From: Piezodorus guildinii
Lineage: Eukaryota; Arthropoda; Insecta; Hemiptera; Pentatomidae
DNA length: 64,000 bases
Assembly: GCA_023052935.1 (NCBI GenBank)
Contig: CM041294.1
Location: 89,276,116-89,340,115 of the forward strand
Reading direction: 5' to 3'
The translations under genes were made by a program, and so were the position numbers. Positions 41,024 through 51,714 of this stretch are shown here, piece by piece (the stretch's first letter is position 1; every line of letters begins with the position of its first letter). The notes under the pieces are model-generated. The model saw nothing but the letters and a program-made list of their open reading frames with translations. It was not told the origin of the DNA and did no database searches.

Positions 41024-41350
41024 AAATTCTCGTGTCATCTTAGTTCATCATCCTTCGATACGCCTTAACCGATTTTTATGAAATTTTATATGCATATTAA
41101 ATAGGGTCTGAGAATCGGCTACTATATATTTTTCATACCCCTAGGTGATAAGGGTTGTTCACCCCTAACATTAATTTTGTTTGACAATTTTTTTTTATAA
41201 TTTTGCAATAAAAATACATAAAATTTCACCCCTGTATTACCAACTCTAATTTTTTAATGGTCATTTTTGTAATTTAATAATTTTTTAGTGATTATTTATT
41301 AAATTATCACTTGATAAGTTATCCTCGCCAGAGGCCTACCACTGTCACTT
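41024..41350 (+). mobile_element. Helitron-like 5' end, copy 1
   Basis: TCTAATATATAAAATTCTCG then TGTCATC resembles the 5' terminus of widespread arthropod Helitrons. It is preceded by A and is followed by CCGATTTTTATGAAATTTTA and AGAATCGGCTA..CCCCTAGGTGAT. The same blocks occur at 59,998-60,335. No 3' CTRR hairpin or Rep/helicase coding was recognised, so this is non-autonomous or truncated. Confidence 0.55.
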
Positions 41351-41864
41351 CTCAGCCAGCAAACATCATGGAGTAGGGATGGGACCGAAGCCGGTCTCTT
41401 CTTTCTCTCAGACAATAAGCCTTCTCTCACTCCCTCAACAGTTTTCGGCCATTATTATTGTTTATGTATCAAGCCTAGTTGTACCCTTTACCATTATCAT
41501 TTTACTATCTCAGTGTAACCCATATTTTTTACACGGACAATTATACTCTAAAGTGGGTAAAACGCCCAACTTGTTTGTGTTAGCTAAATATGGGCTAACA
41601 AAAAATATTTTTTACGCCATAGCATAAAGAGATTGATATTGTTTTTTAGTGTTTCTATCGTAATTAGTTAATGATATATATAATTTTTATGAATAAGTTA
41701 TAATAAATTCAAAAAATAATGTTTGGTGTTTTATTTTTATATTCCCTCATCGTTCACAGCGCTCCATGCCTCTTTCACTCATGTACCACATCCTTCCACA
41801 CTTAAAATAAATTAGTTATTTTTTTCTCCACTAGAAATTTCCTAGATTTCCTGTTTTTTCCTTT
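41351..41864. other. Unassigned stretch
   Basis: An 82-codon plus frame (41,379-41,627) has no motif. The DNA may be the inner part of the Helitron-like element. Confidence 0.3.
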
Positions 41865-41965
41865 CCAAACAAACAAGGAGGCCATTTGCTTGCTCAGCTC
41901 TCATCTTTCAGTTCAAGTCATGTTGAAGTCTGTTTAATAAATAAATAAACGAACAATCATTTTTA
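41865..41965 (-). repeat. Dispersed repeat D, minus copy
   Basis: Read in reverse this gives GAACTGAAAGATGAGAGCTG, AGCAAGCAAATGGCCTCCTT and GTTTGTTTGGAAA, matching 22,245-22,310 closely. The AATAAATAAATAAACGAAC edge also matches in reverse. Confidence 0.65.
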
Positions 41966-42379
41966 TTAAGACCCTTACAACTAAGACCTAATATAGCTAA
42001 AAATTGGGTTATTTTTAAAGTATATGTTTTGTCCTGAAAATTATAATTGAAGTGTATTAATGAAACCCACTTAAACCTACCTCATATTCCAATCCAAAAC
42101 TATCAGAACTACATATAACAAATTCTCCAAGTTTGGAACCATTACTTTTCATAAAAACTTCATTTGTCAACCGGAAACGAACTGATTCAGACCGTCACAA
42201 GCATCTGACACACAATCCAGCTATAGTGTCAATTTTAAGAAAAAGCAGGAACCAACAATGCTAATCAGAAACGTTGTATCTCCTCTAAAACAAAGTATCT
42301 TTACGAGTTTTTTTTCTTGTTTAGTTGTATGGGGAATAGAATTCACAGTTATTGGGTTTTAAAAATTTATGTTACTATA

Positions 42380-42545
42380 GACTAAAGATTAAATACAGAA
42401 AACCTGCATAAAAAAATAAAATAAACATTTTCTTTTTTAGTTGAATATCGAATTCGTTCATTTTATATATTTATTCGTTTTTATCAATGCCAAAAAATGG
42501 AACCCACAAAATTAACGATAGTTTAGAGGAAGACTGTGTGTTTGC
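42380..42545 (+). repeat. Dispersed repeat R, fragment
   Basis: AGTTGAATATCGAATTCGTT, TTCGTTTTTATCAATG, CCCACAAAATTAACGATAGT and TTAGAGGAAGA match, in order, the R copy at 26.9-27.0 kb. Confidence 0.55.
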
Positions 42546-43721
42546 TATGTTTTTGACCGGCTGCTGTTCTAAGTCAGCGGTAGCTTCAAAACAATATTAA
42601 TAAATATTTTTATATTATTTATTTATTATTTTATATTTATATTTATAATTTTTGGAACCATTGGATTTCTTGTTCAAAGGTTACGTGTTTATAGTCCCAA
42701 TAGGTGGGTGCATGGGAAGATTAAATTAACTAGGTTTCAATAAGTGATATTATTATTTAAAATTAGGTAATACATATATTGTACAATCTATTTACATAAT
42801 GCCTAGAACTATGCCTGAGAATACTGAGGGATTCAGGGTTTACTGAGGGATTACTATTAGCTTTGCCATACAATATTTCCCACGAAAAAATACCTTAAAG
42901 CACTTTATTGGCTAGTGCAGGTGGAATCAGTCTTCAGTATTCAGTAGGCTTCATCACCCAGCTGCTCTCCTCTTCTTCTAGATGGAACCCGACTTACCTC
43001 TTCTTAACTCTTCAAACCTTCTTTTTCATCATCGTGACCTCAGGCGGGGGAGATATGGGAAGTGCCCCGGTTGGCGGTGTAGCCTCTGCAGAAACTATTT
43101 TTAAGAAATATTTCTAATACGAGTATATTTAAGGTGGCGTTTGTGATCTTATTTTTATCTTTTGACCACCCTTAATATTTTTGTCAGCTGCCGCTAGGGG
43201 TAACTTTATGGTACCGCGGGGAGCCCAGACCGATGGGGAAACCTAGAGGGATAAGTAAATAGATTTTGAACTTTCGCAAGCAAATGCTTATTAATATTTA
43301 TTTAATTAATATAATAATTATCATATGATGAATCTACACCCCTCAGTATCCTCAATGCATAACAATATATAGAGCTAAGTGAAAGTAGTACAGCGTTACT
43401 TTCAAGGCGAGTAATAACTGCTAGGAATTTCCAATTTGAGAGGAAGTTAATTCAATGCCAACAGGTCGAAGGATGTCCTCAGATAAAAGATATATCAAAG
43501 CCTTGGACTGACAGAGTTGTAGAGGAGCGTTATGTAGAAAACACTTTGATCTCCCGGCGTAGAGTCAGTTAGGGGTCGCTCGTCAATTTAACAGGCCTCG
43601 CTTAAATGGGGAGTTACTCTGCTAATTCCTCTGCTAACGGTGAAGGGTTGCTGGCTTTCATGTCACTTTAGCAGGCCAATATCCTCTCCATTGAAAGAGA
43701 TTTCACGAATTTCCATATAAT
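42546..43721. other. Unassigned stretch
   Basis: GC-richer islands lie at 42,900-43,100 and 43,190-43,250. The 69-codon frame at 42,908 has no motif, no splice-like flanks and mixed codon use, so it is not called a gene. R-like scraps may be present near 43,370 (GAGCTAAGTGAAAGTAG). Confidence 0.3.
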
Positions 43722-43985
43722 ATTGGATTTTAAAATAAGTTCATTGCCTTTTGAGATATATATATCCATTTAATCCTGTCTGTATTTATAAAATCATATT
43801 TACTTGCTCAATAATGTTTACAAATTTATTACTTAAGGAGCTTTTATGCACCAGTTTCAAAACAAATACCTTATCTTTATTTAGTCGTTATACATTTCGC
43901 TTCTTAAAAATGTATGAGAAAAAATCCATTTTCTCATTTAATGATTTTTTAAAAACATTTTTATTGCTATTCACAACTGTATTAA
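43722..43985 (+). mobile_element. M2 mariner-type left end, copy 3
   Basis: TATTGGATTTTAAAATAAGT then TCATTGCC is a diverged M2 end repeat. The inner blocks AAATCATATTTACTTG, ATGCACCAGTTTCAA, ACCTTATCTTTATTTAG and CTCATTTAATGATTTTTT match those at 19.07-19.23 kb in order. The right end is not found before the next LINE. Confidence 0.6.
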
Positions 43986-43987
43986 AC

Positions 43988-45175
43988 TATTCTAAGCTAG
44001 AAGCTCCCGAATCCATCTACTTTTCAGGCTCCTCGGAGGATTATCAGGAATTGAAGTGGAAAGAAAGAAAGAAAGAAAGAAACTATTTATTTACATAATA
44101 TTTACAATGTACACTCCATACAAATATGTTTGGTTTCATGATTTCAGTGGACCTTTTTTCATGATAACAGAGTTTCAATCATCCTTTGAATTTACTAATT
44201 TTCATACAATATTTTGTTTAAGATAGTAGGAAAATTAACATGAAAAAACCTACACAATATAAAATACAATATTAGTTTAAAAGTACATGTTTGGTTCTTT
44301 TGTGGGTTGTAGCGCTTTAGTGATGTTTTGTTGTAATTACCAATTTCTAGTTTTAATGGGTTTTCAGAAGTTGTGGTTTTATCAAAATAGTTTTTAGTTA
44401 CTGTGTAGATATACTGTTTTAATGTTGGAAGATTTAGGTCAGAGAGCATTTTTGAAATTTTAGTATATCGTGGGTAGTTATTGATTATTCGCATACATGT
44501 ATTTTGTATTGTTTCTATTTTTTTATAATTGGTATTGCAAGTCGAGCTCCAGACGGGCGATGCATAACAGATCTGGGCACGTATGACTGTTTTATATAGT
44601 AGTAGTTTGTTCTGAGTGCTTAAACTGGATTTTTTATTAAAATATGGGAACATTTTATAAATACATTTTTTTGTTTTTTCGGATTTTCTATTCATATGTT
44701 CAGTATATGTTAACGATTTGTATAAAGTTATGCATAAGTATTTAACTGATTTAGACCAGTTAATGTGGACTGAGTTTAATAAAAGATGATGGTTTATGTC
44801 CGGTCTGCGCTTAGTAAAGATTATGGCTTCTGACTTGTTTGCATTTATTTTTAATTTCCACATATTGCAATATTTATTTATTTTTTTTGAAGTTTAGCTG
44901 CAATCTGTTAACTATGGTATCGATACGATAGGATGATGTATAAAAGGAATTGAAGTGGAAGAAAGGATTGAAACTAGTGGGATATTGGGAATTTGGTTTG
45001 TCATGAAAAATTGAAACCTGGTACGGGCCAAATCAGTAAAATAGAGAAGGTCTTTATGGCTGAGTTTATTCGTGACCAAGTAAGGAGCGTTGAGGGTTTT
45101 GCGAATTATTTTAGATTGGATGCGGGAAGAATTTGATTGTTTAGTAGAGCCCCATAGCTCCCCTCTGTAAGTTCA
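43988..45175 (-). mobile_element. Jockey J2 copy split by a nested insertion
   Basis: The 5' part (45,175-44,945) reads ELWGSTKQSNSSRIQSKIIR, KTLNAPYLVTNKLSHKDLL and a degraded tail. The 3' part (44,061-43,988) resumes with IPDNPPRSLKSRW. The two halves join perfectly if the insertion at 44,062-44,944 is removed. This J2 copy was therefore in place first. Confidence 0.85.
44062..44944 (-). mobile_element. Second Jockey-clade LINE inserted in J2
   Basis: The insert carries a 222-residue open frame (44,195-44,863): WKLKINANKSEAIIF, VKYLCITLYKSLTYTEH, LLLYKTVIRAQICYASPVW and NTCMRIINNYPRYTKISKML. This is the post-FADD end of a Jockey-clade RT of a different subfamily (FW/Juan-like). The 16-mer AGGAATTGAAGTGGAA occurs at both edges (44,046-44,061 and 44,945-44,960), a target-site duplication. 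The 3' end has TTTC repeats instead of plain poly(A). It is 5'-truncated, but the kept frame has no stop, suggesting youth. Confidence 0.88.
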
Positions 45176-45186
45176 GATTAGTCTTA

Positions 45187-45905
45187 TAATAAATAAATAA
45201 ATTCTTTATTATCCTGGGACAAGTCCCTTTAGAATAACATTGATATAATATATAAAAATAGGGCTTCAGAGTCTTAGATTAATTAATTATTTATAAACAA
45301 GTTTACTAAAACTAGTCGAAAACAGACATACGCAGAAATGTAGAAAATAAAATAAAGTAGAGTCTTATTTACAATTTTGTTATGACTGGATGGTCATAAG
45401 ATGAATGAATAAGCGGGATTTGAATGTAGGAAGAGACCGGGAGTGACGAATATGAAGAGCAATAGAATTCCATAGGATTATGGATCAGATAAGGAACGAT
45501 CTGTCAACATGTGCAGATTGGTAGGCCGTTGTGTATAAATCTGAAGGCCTAGAGCGTGTATAGCGGGAATGGACTGAGGATTTGAATTGTAGAAGGTCAA
45601 AAATGTGTGATGGGTGGCGGGATTGGACTACTTGGTAAAGGAATGATGCAAGGAACTACTTTCGGGAGGAGTAAAGCCACTTCAACTCGCTATAAAATTC
45701 GGAAACGGAAGTGTACCTCGGGACCCCGAAGATAAATCAAACAATGCAATTAATTAGGCGTTTTATTTTTATTTCGAGATCCCCAGAAACACAACTGTAT
45801 ATGGTACAGCAGTAGTGAAAGTGGAAGAATATTTGAGGGGTAACGAGGAGCTTCCGGGGTATTCCGGGTATTCCGAGGTAAAGAGAGGGTTCACGTAGAT
45901 GAGAC
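45187..45905 (-). mobile_element. H-family LINE, minus-strand copy 2
   Basis: The perfect hairpin (plus-strand CCTGGGACAAGTCCCTTTAG) lies at 45,208-45,235. The protein end before it includes segments matching FLASFL, PPITHF and LQFKSSVHSRYTRSRPSDLY, then LKWLYS, across several stops. It abuts the 5' break of the J2 copy at 45,175. Confidence 0.7.
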
Positions 45906-45924
45906 TTTTGTAGTTAAGAAAAAG

Positions 45925-46323
45925 GTATGACCGTTTGTCTAGTCAAAGGTTTACGACGAAGTTTAAATGTTATTTGATGGAATTTATTTTAATATATTTT
46001 TTATTCAAAAAAGGAATATCCACGGCACATACGGTCACCAAAATTTTCAGTGTTTATACAGATGATGTCTGTGAAGAAAGCATCGTCCTCAAGTGGACTG
46101 CTCGGTTCAGAACCGGATATTTTGACTTGAAAGGAAAGCTATTGCGTCGTCATTAAACTGTTGATGATGATCAAATTAAAAAAACCAAAAAAAAACCTGA
46201 AATATGGTAGCATGTATTAGATTAAAATAGGCCATATATAATTGATTAAAAATATTTACAAAAATCTAAGTTTTTATTGAAATCACCAGTATAAAACCCT
46301 ACGAACTTATTTTACAACCCAAT
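45925..46323 (+). mobile_element. M2 mariner with transposase N-terminus
   Basis: A short frame (45,935-46,156) contains FKKGISTAHTVTKIFSVY, then DDVCEESIVLKWTARFRTGY and FDLKG: the second DNA-binding helix-turn-helix of a mariner transposase. After a stop, DDDQIKK continues. The catalytic domain is gone. The right end repeat (CCCTACGAACTTATTTTACAACCC) ends at 46,322 and is the reverse complement of the M2 left end at 19,021. This copy ties the M2 non-coding copies to mariner. Confidence 0.7.
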
Positions 46324-46429
46324 TTAAAAAACATATTGGTTTATTAGATTCAACTGTTGTAATCTAAGAAAAACAAAATATCTCCTCTTTCTCTTCAAAA
46401 TTTTAAGTTTCGTGTTGAAAATATGTCTA

Positions 46430-46608
46430 ATCAATGTATATTGAATAAAACAATAAAAAAATCTGGTGCGGGCAGCACACGACTTTCACTAAAAATATTT
46501 ATAATTTAGTTTAAATTTAATGTTAATTTTTTTAAAAGAATTTTATTCAGTTTCGTTGGAAACATAAGTTTAGATTAAATAATATGACAATATAAGATTG
46601 TTATAACA
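46430..46608 (+). repeat. Dispersed repeat R, fragment
   Basis: ATCTGGTGCGGGCAGCACAC, GACTTTCAC, TTCAGTTTCGTTGGAAACAT and AGATTAAATAATATGACAAT are shared in order with 60,385-60,470 and partly with 26,540. It stops at the 5' break of the next J2 copy. Confidence 0.55.
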
Positions 46609-47297
46609 TTTACCCTTCGTCGTAAACCCATGACTTCCTGCCCTACAGTATCCTTTTATGACACTCCACTAGCTCCTGTTGAACAGATTCGATATCTAGG
46701 ACTCCACCTTGACAAACGTCTAACTTGGAATTCCCAATACAAGACTGAAACGACAAGAAACTGCCCGACGTTTTCGACTACTTCAACACTTACTGGACAA
46801 ACGTTCCAACCTACCACTTAATTACAAAAGACTTATTTATATGACCATCATAAGACCGATATGGACTTACGGAATAGAGCTATGGGGCTCTACTAAACCA
46901 TCGAATTATTCTCGTATCCAATCCTTACAATCCAAAATCCTTCGTAAAATCCTTAACGCTCCTTACTTTATCACGAATAAGCTCATCCATAAAGACCTTA
47001 ATGTCCCATATGTTTCTGAATTAGCACGAACCAGGTATCGATCATTCCATGAAAAACTCCATTTCCACTCTAATCCACTAGTTTCTATTCTGTCATCCTC
47101 TTCCATTCCTGACAATCCCCGAGGCGTCTGAAAAGAAGATGGCCTCGAGACCTTCTAGTTTAAAATACTCTTAGAGTGCTGCCAATGGGTAGCGTCTCTA
47201 CATGTATCTCAGGTCAGTTTACTATTTCCATCACATTTACTTGTTGTATATAATAATACAGTTGTAAATATCAATAAATATGTTTAAAAAAAAAAAG
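46609..47297 (+). mobile_element. Jockey J2, 5'-truncated copy
   Basis: The copy starts at TFTLRRKPMTSCP and continues PVEQIRYLGLHLDKRLTWNS. After a shift come IIRPIWTYGIELWGSTKPSN (46,841 onward), SKILRKILNAPYFITNKLIH, RTRYRSFHEKLHFHSNPLV, and after another shift RRLKRRWPRDLLV. The 3' UTR (GAGTGCTGCCAATGGGTAGC) ends in poly(A) near 47,297. Three frameshifts separate otherwise well-kept blocks. Confidence 0.88.
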
Positions 47298-47454
47298 ATT
47301 GTTATGTTCATTAAACATATACCTTTATGCCCTATTCATTACTTCATGACAGCTTCCACAACTCTGTACATAAGATTGATTTTCTAAATCTTCAGCTTAT
47401 AAATAATTATACATATATATTATCAATCGACATTCCTCACTATTATATCGTACT

Positions 47455-47875
47455 CCTCAGAATCGTGGACCCTCACCACAAAACACAGGAGTCAGATACA
47501 AGCGATGGAAATGAGGTATATAGAGTGGAATACAAGAAGAGATAGAATAAGGAACGCCACCATTCGGGCTAATCTTGAGGTCAAACCGGCGGAGCCATAC
47601 TGGAGGAGCAAAACCTTGGACATCTTATTAGGATGGATCCAGACATAAGTGCCAGGAAGCCTACGAGACCGACACGGAAGGAAAAAGAGCCAGAGGAAGC
47701 CCGCGCATCTCCTAGGAGGATAGTGTAAAGGAAGCATGCAGGAAACGCGGAATAAATTGGGACAGGAGAGCAGAGTTGGTTCAGGAGAGAGACAACTGGG
47801 CCAGACTCTATAAGCAGGACCCTCACACCGAACAGCGGTAGAAGGGGGAATGATTATGATGATGATGATGATATT
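47455..47875 (+). mobile_element. GAT-tailed LINE 3' fragment, plus strand
   Basis: The plus strand reads ESWTLTTKHRSQIQAMEMR, TRRDRIRNATIRANLEVKPA, LGHLIRMD, WDRRAELVQERDNWARLYKQ and DPHTEQR. A stop and (GAT)6 follow near 47,850-47,870. The layout (SWTLT..H..RM..W..L, then GAT tail) matches the G family, though the residues differ, so it is a relative. The 148- and 81-codon minus-strand frames opposite are shadows. Confidence 0.75.
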
Positions 47876-47884
47876 ATTAATCTT

Positions 47885-48250
47885 ATGTTTAATTTTTCTT
47901 TCTCTATTATCTTTTATTTCTTTACCGAATTCTTTCATCTTGTATATTAAGCCGTTTTTGTTTAATGCTAATAAGATGATATGGTTACTTTTTTTTTTTT
48001 TTAATCCAAAATAAGGGCACTTTAAAGGATGAAAATTGACATATTTGCTTTCTTTTAGAATATTTAGTTTAAAAAAAAAACCTACATCATATTAAATCCC
48101 ATTAAATTTTACATCGGTATACCGAGTTTAATCCAAATCGTTAGAGACACTTTTGAAATAATCCTAAAAATGGGCAAAATGCATATTATAAAGTGATTTC
48201 CTGGTTCCCGTTTGAGAGTGGCGACCGATTAAATATGCTTAACGTTCATA
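47885..48250 (+). repeat. Dispersed repeat R, fragment
   Basis: AAGCCGTTTTTGTTTAATGC, TAATAAGATGATATGGTTAC, CATCGGTATACCGAGTTTAA, TCCAAATCGTTAGAGAC and AATGGGCAAAATGCATA follow the order of the R units at 34.4-35.3 kb. It is AT-rich and non-coding. Confidence 0.5.
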
Positions 48251-49059
48251 ATTCTGTTATTTCTGTCAAAACTCAATCAAATTATTTATCCTTTGTGTAT
48301 CTCTTCCTTCATACAAAACTACTTAAATTGATTTTAACAACGGAGTTATGTGAAACTCTTGAGCAACACATTTTTACATTACACACCAACAACCGTAGAT
48401 ATTTAATTCATTGGCTATTATATACATATAAGCCATGGAGTTTAACCCATTTTGTGTTAATGGTTGTTAGTATATCGTATAGTATATAGGATAATATTAT
48501 AGATTTATAAACATATTATGGAATAGTTATAAATACATAAATAAATTATATAAATGATAATAGCATAAATATAAATGAATAGGTAAATTCTAATTGCTTA
48601 CTGGGAAATCTTAGTAAATATTGTGAGACAAAAAATCTGGATTAGTCGTCTCCTTAAATCTATATATTTTTTAGCAAAAAAAATGTTATATATCTTATTT
48701 ACATTATCAATATTTAGAATGATTTCTAATGATGATTGTTCACTGTTTTGAACGAAGCAATTCCCTTTCAATACTGAGTGTAGGACATTGTAATAACAGG
48801 TGCTCTAAGTTTTTGGTGATATATCCTTGAACCATCTACATCTTTACCCTGTTTTTATATTGGAAGTTTTACATTTTATATAACATCAGTATAAAAGCCT
48901 AATATATGATAATGCTAATTTTATGCAGCGTAGAATCCCGAACTACCAACCGTCTCTTCAGTATTTGGTGACTACTGAAGTCAAATATTATCTAAATTAA
49001 TCTCGAAACATGGCTCTGAAACTTATCATTTCAGCTAATCTGCTTTTCGGAGGAAATAA
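48251..49059. other. Unassigned AT-rich stretch
   Basis: A 98-codon plus frame at 48,193-48,489 overlaps the repeat and has no motif. No other signal was recognised. Confidence 0.3.
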
Positions 49060-49645
49060 ACTTGGCCCATTGCGAGGGAGAGGAAATGAAATATCAGATC
49101 TCCTTGTTTCGGGTCAAGGCATCTCTTTATTTTCTTGGCACAACATCAAGCGATTTCTTCTGCTTCTGTAGCCATGAAAACTGTCTCCGAGGAAATGTCT
49201 CAGATATATCAGAATATTCTCGGGACATTTATTTAAAATATATTTAATTTTAGTAGAGGTCATTTTCGAATACTTCAACACTTAATAGAAAAACGCTCCA
49301 ACCTTCCACTTTACTACAAAAGACTGATTTACATGAATATGATAAGCTCAATGTAGATTACGGAGTAGAACCTTAAGGCTCTACTAAACCATCGAATATT
49401 TTTCGTATCCAATCCTTACAATCCCATTTTCTGGATGTTCCTTAGTTTTTCACAAATATACTTATGCATAATGTATCTTAATATTCCGTGTTACTGAATG
49501 GCCTGGACTAGGTACCATATTTTCTATGACAAAATCGATTTCTAGTCTATACTACTTATTTAATCTTACTTTCTCTTCGATCATAATAATCCTACGAGGC
49601 GTCTGAAAAAAAGATGGCTGCAAGAATTATTTGTTAAGAATATTT
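49060..49645 (+). mobile_element. Degenerate J2 with shared 5' flank, copy 1
   Basis: From 49,255 on, ATTTTCGAATACTTCAACAC, TACAAAAGACTGATTTACAT, CTCTACTAAACCATCGAATA and CGAGGCGTCTGAAAAAAAGA follow the J2 order to the LKR(R)W ending. The roughly 100-190 bp before the break (TAGCCATGAAAACTGTCTCC, AAATATATTTAATTTTAGTA) also precede the J2 piece at 51.2 kb at the same break point, so the two loci share origin. Confidence 0.65.
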
Positions 49646-49749
49646 ATTGGAGACCTGCTTATGTTAGAATTGGAAAATTCATAAACAACGAGAATTTAAT
49701 GTTTTTTAACTTAATAATTATTCAATAACAATAATATCCTCTTATTATA

Positions 49750-50040
49750 AAGGTAATACCTCTGCAGGGTCACTTGCTGCATAGAGTCATAACAGCTTTA
49801 TATGTCCAAGATCGTGGGTCCGAACCTGGTAGGTGGCCTTGGGATCTTTTATTAGGTGTAAAAAATCCTAACTTATGCCGTCCTTCGGAGGGAACGTAAA
49901 AAAGGTAGTCCCGAACCTCTGCTATATCAGATACTCGTTAAAGATCTCTATCCAAACTAAACCTGGATAGGCAAAATTTAGGACTCCAACTGTAGCATCG
50001 TCCGATTAGCCATAGTAGCATAAAATGAATGAACAAAAAA
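49750..50040 (+). mobile_element. SINE S3, most complete copy
   Basis: This copy has a tRNA-like head with a B-box-like GGGTCCGAACC near 49,815. A body follows with CTTATGCCGTCCTTCGGAGG, GATCTCTATCCAAACTAAAC, CTGGATAGGC, TAGGACTCCAACTGTAGCAT and CGTCCGATTAGCCATAGTAG. It ends AAATGAATGAACAAAAAA. Three body-only copies lie on the minus strand at 22.5, 22.8 and 37.0 kb. The A box is not clear. Confidence 0.7.
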
Positions 50041-50045
50041 GTGTC

Positions 50046-50096
<51 letters not shown>
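50046..50096. repeat. (TA)n microsatellite
   Basis: About 25 TA units with one phase break, directly behind the tail of the S3 SINE. Confidence 0.9.
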
Positions 50097-50559
50097 AGTT
50101 ATTAGTATTCGGTCCTTAGACAATTAAGCTGTTCTATTACTAAATCATTACTAAGTCGACAAGTGAGCTTTTTAGAATTCAAACATGAATGAAAGAAATA
50201 TACGGTTCAGTTCCCAATGAGGTTAATGAATTTTCACAGAACAGAGTTTAGTTCTCATCCCTTTCTGTTATTCAATTATAAGGGTCTAATTCGGATCTTT
50301 CCGAGTCTAAAAATATTTGCTTTTGTCACACACTGAATAACATCTATAAAAAAAAAAAATTATTTTGATATGATGAAAATGCAAAAGTCATCTTTTCCGT
50401 TCGTTAATGAAATTTCGATATACATATATTAAATTACTAATAAATAATACAACATATATAATACTTGCATATATAATAAATTTTAAGTACTTTGTTTAGC
50501 ATATTCAATAATTGAAACCTTTATATTTGGAAAGAAAAAATGACCTCCCTTCCTCACTA
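50097..50559. other. Unassigned AT-rich stretch
   Basis: No frame or repeat match was recognised. Confidence 0.35.
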
Positions 50560-50760
50560 AAAAATTTAGGTCTTTTGATTCAATATACGTGGAATCCGGA
50601 AAAGAAATTATGAAAATCCCTCTGTCCGCCATACGCTTTTTCTCTAAAACTATTCGATCAATTTTTTTCCGAAATATGGTACAGAAATACCAGGACACCT
50701 GACGATATACCTAACACACGGACGTTGATATCAGTTTTAAATTTGAGGCTGATGAAATAA
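50560..50760 (+). repeat. Dispersed repeat E, copy 2
   Basis: GTCCGCCATACGCTTTTTCT, AAACTATTCGATCAATTTTT and CGGACGTTGATATCAG align with 23,845-23,930. The minus-strand 71-codon frame here is not conserved in the other copy. Confidence 0.5.
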
Positions 50761-51069
50761 GTCAAATTCAAGAAATTTGTTATTTTTTTAGATGAAAAAA
50801 ATATTTACACAGTTTTTATCGGAATGCCACAACGAACAAAAAAAAAGAAATGAAATCTAGCCTACATATATGTCCATATCTCATTTATTTTCACATATAG
50901 AAAAAAATATTTACATCGTTTCGGAATCAGTAAGCCGTGATAAACAATTTTTAAAAAAATATATATTTATATGGTATTCACGAATTATAAGAGGTTTAGG
51001 TTCCCTAAACTCTTCTATTATTGAAGAAAATGCTAGTGTTTTAGAATCAGTAAACCGCGATAAAGAAAG

Positions 51070-51450
51070 GGAAAAATGATCTCTCTAGTCAAATTACAAA
51101 TTATAGGTGATGTGATTCTTTGTTCCTGTTGCCATGAAAACGCTCCGAACAAATATCTGAGAAATAAAATAATATTCTTGGTATATGTATTTAAAATATA
51201 TTTAATTTTATTAGTCGTCATTTTCGCTTATTCCAACGCTTAGACATACGTGTTTTAGTTTTACAAAACTACAAATCTCATTTACATCACTCTGATAAGC
51301 CTAATATAGACGTGAGGAGGTGAGCTTTGAGGTTCTACTAAAACATCGAATTTTTCTCCTATCCTTGAAAATCGAAATTCTTTAATGCTCGATACTTTTT
51401 CACAAATAAACTTATTCATAATGACCATATTGTTCCGTATGATTATTATT
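51070..51450 (+). mobile_element. Degenerate J2 with shared 5' flank, copy 2
   Basis: GTCATTTTCGCTTATTCCAA, AAACTACAAATCTCATTTAC, GGTTCTACTAAAACATCGAA and TTTTTCACAAATAAACTTAT are decayed J2 blocks. They are preceded by TTGCCATGAAAACGCTCCGA and AAATATATTTAATTTTATTA, the same flank and break as at 49.25 kb. It fades out near 51,450. Confidence 0.6.
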
Positions 51451-51714
51451 ATGACGGCCTATAGATTCAGGGATGATATATAAGTCATGCGATTCCCTAC
51501 TAACCAAAAAAAGAATGATTGAAATCGGTAAAGAAATACCAGAGATATAGCATTTTAAAACTAGCAATAGTGATATGCCCTTTTTCTTTAATTAATTTAT
51601 CGTTCATCATATGAGTTGATTGCTTGTAAACAGCTATATTAACTGTTATAGCTTAATATAGTTATTAAGGAGTAATAAACTATTATATTATTATTTTCAG
51701 TTTTTTACTTTCAA

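Noticed and set aside
47492..47938. 148-codon minus-strand frame
   Set aside because: Antisense to the GAT-tailed LINE end on the plus strand and running through its GAT repeat.
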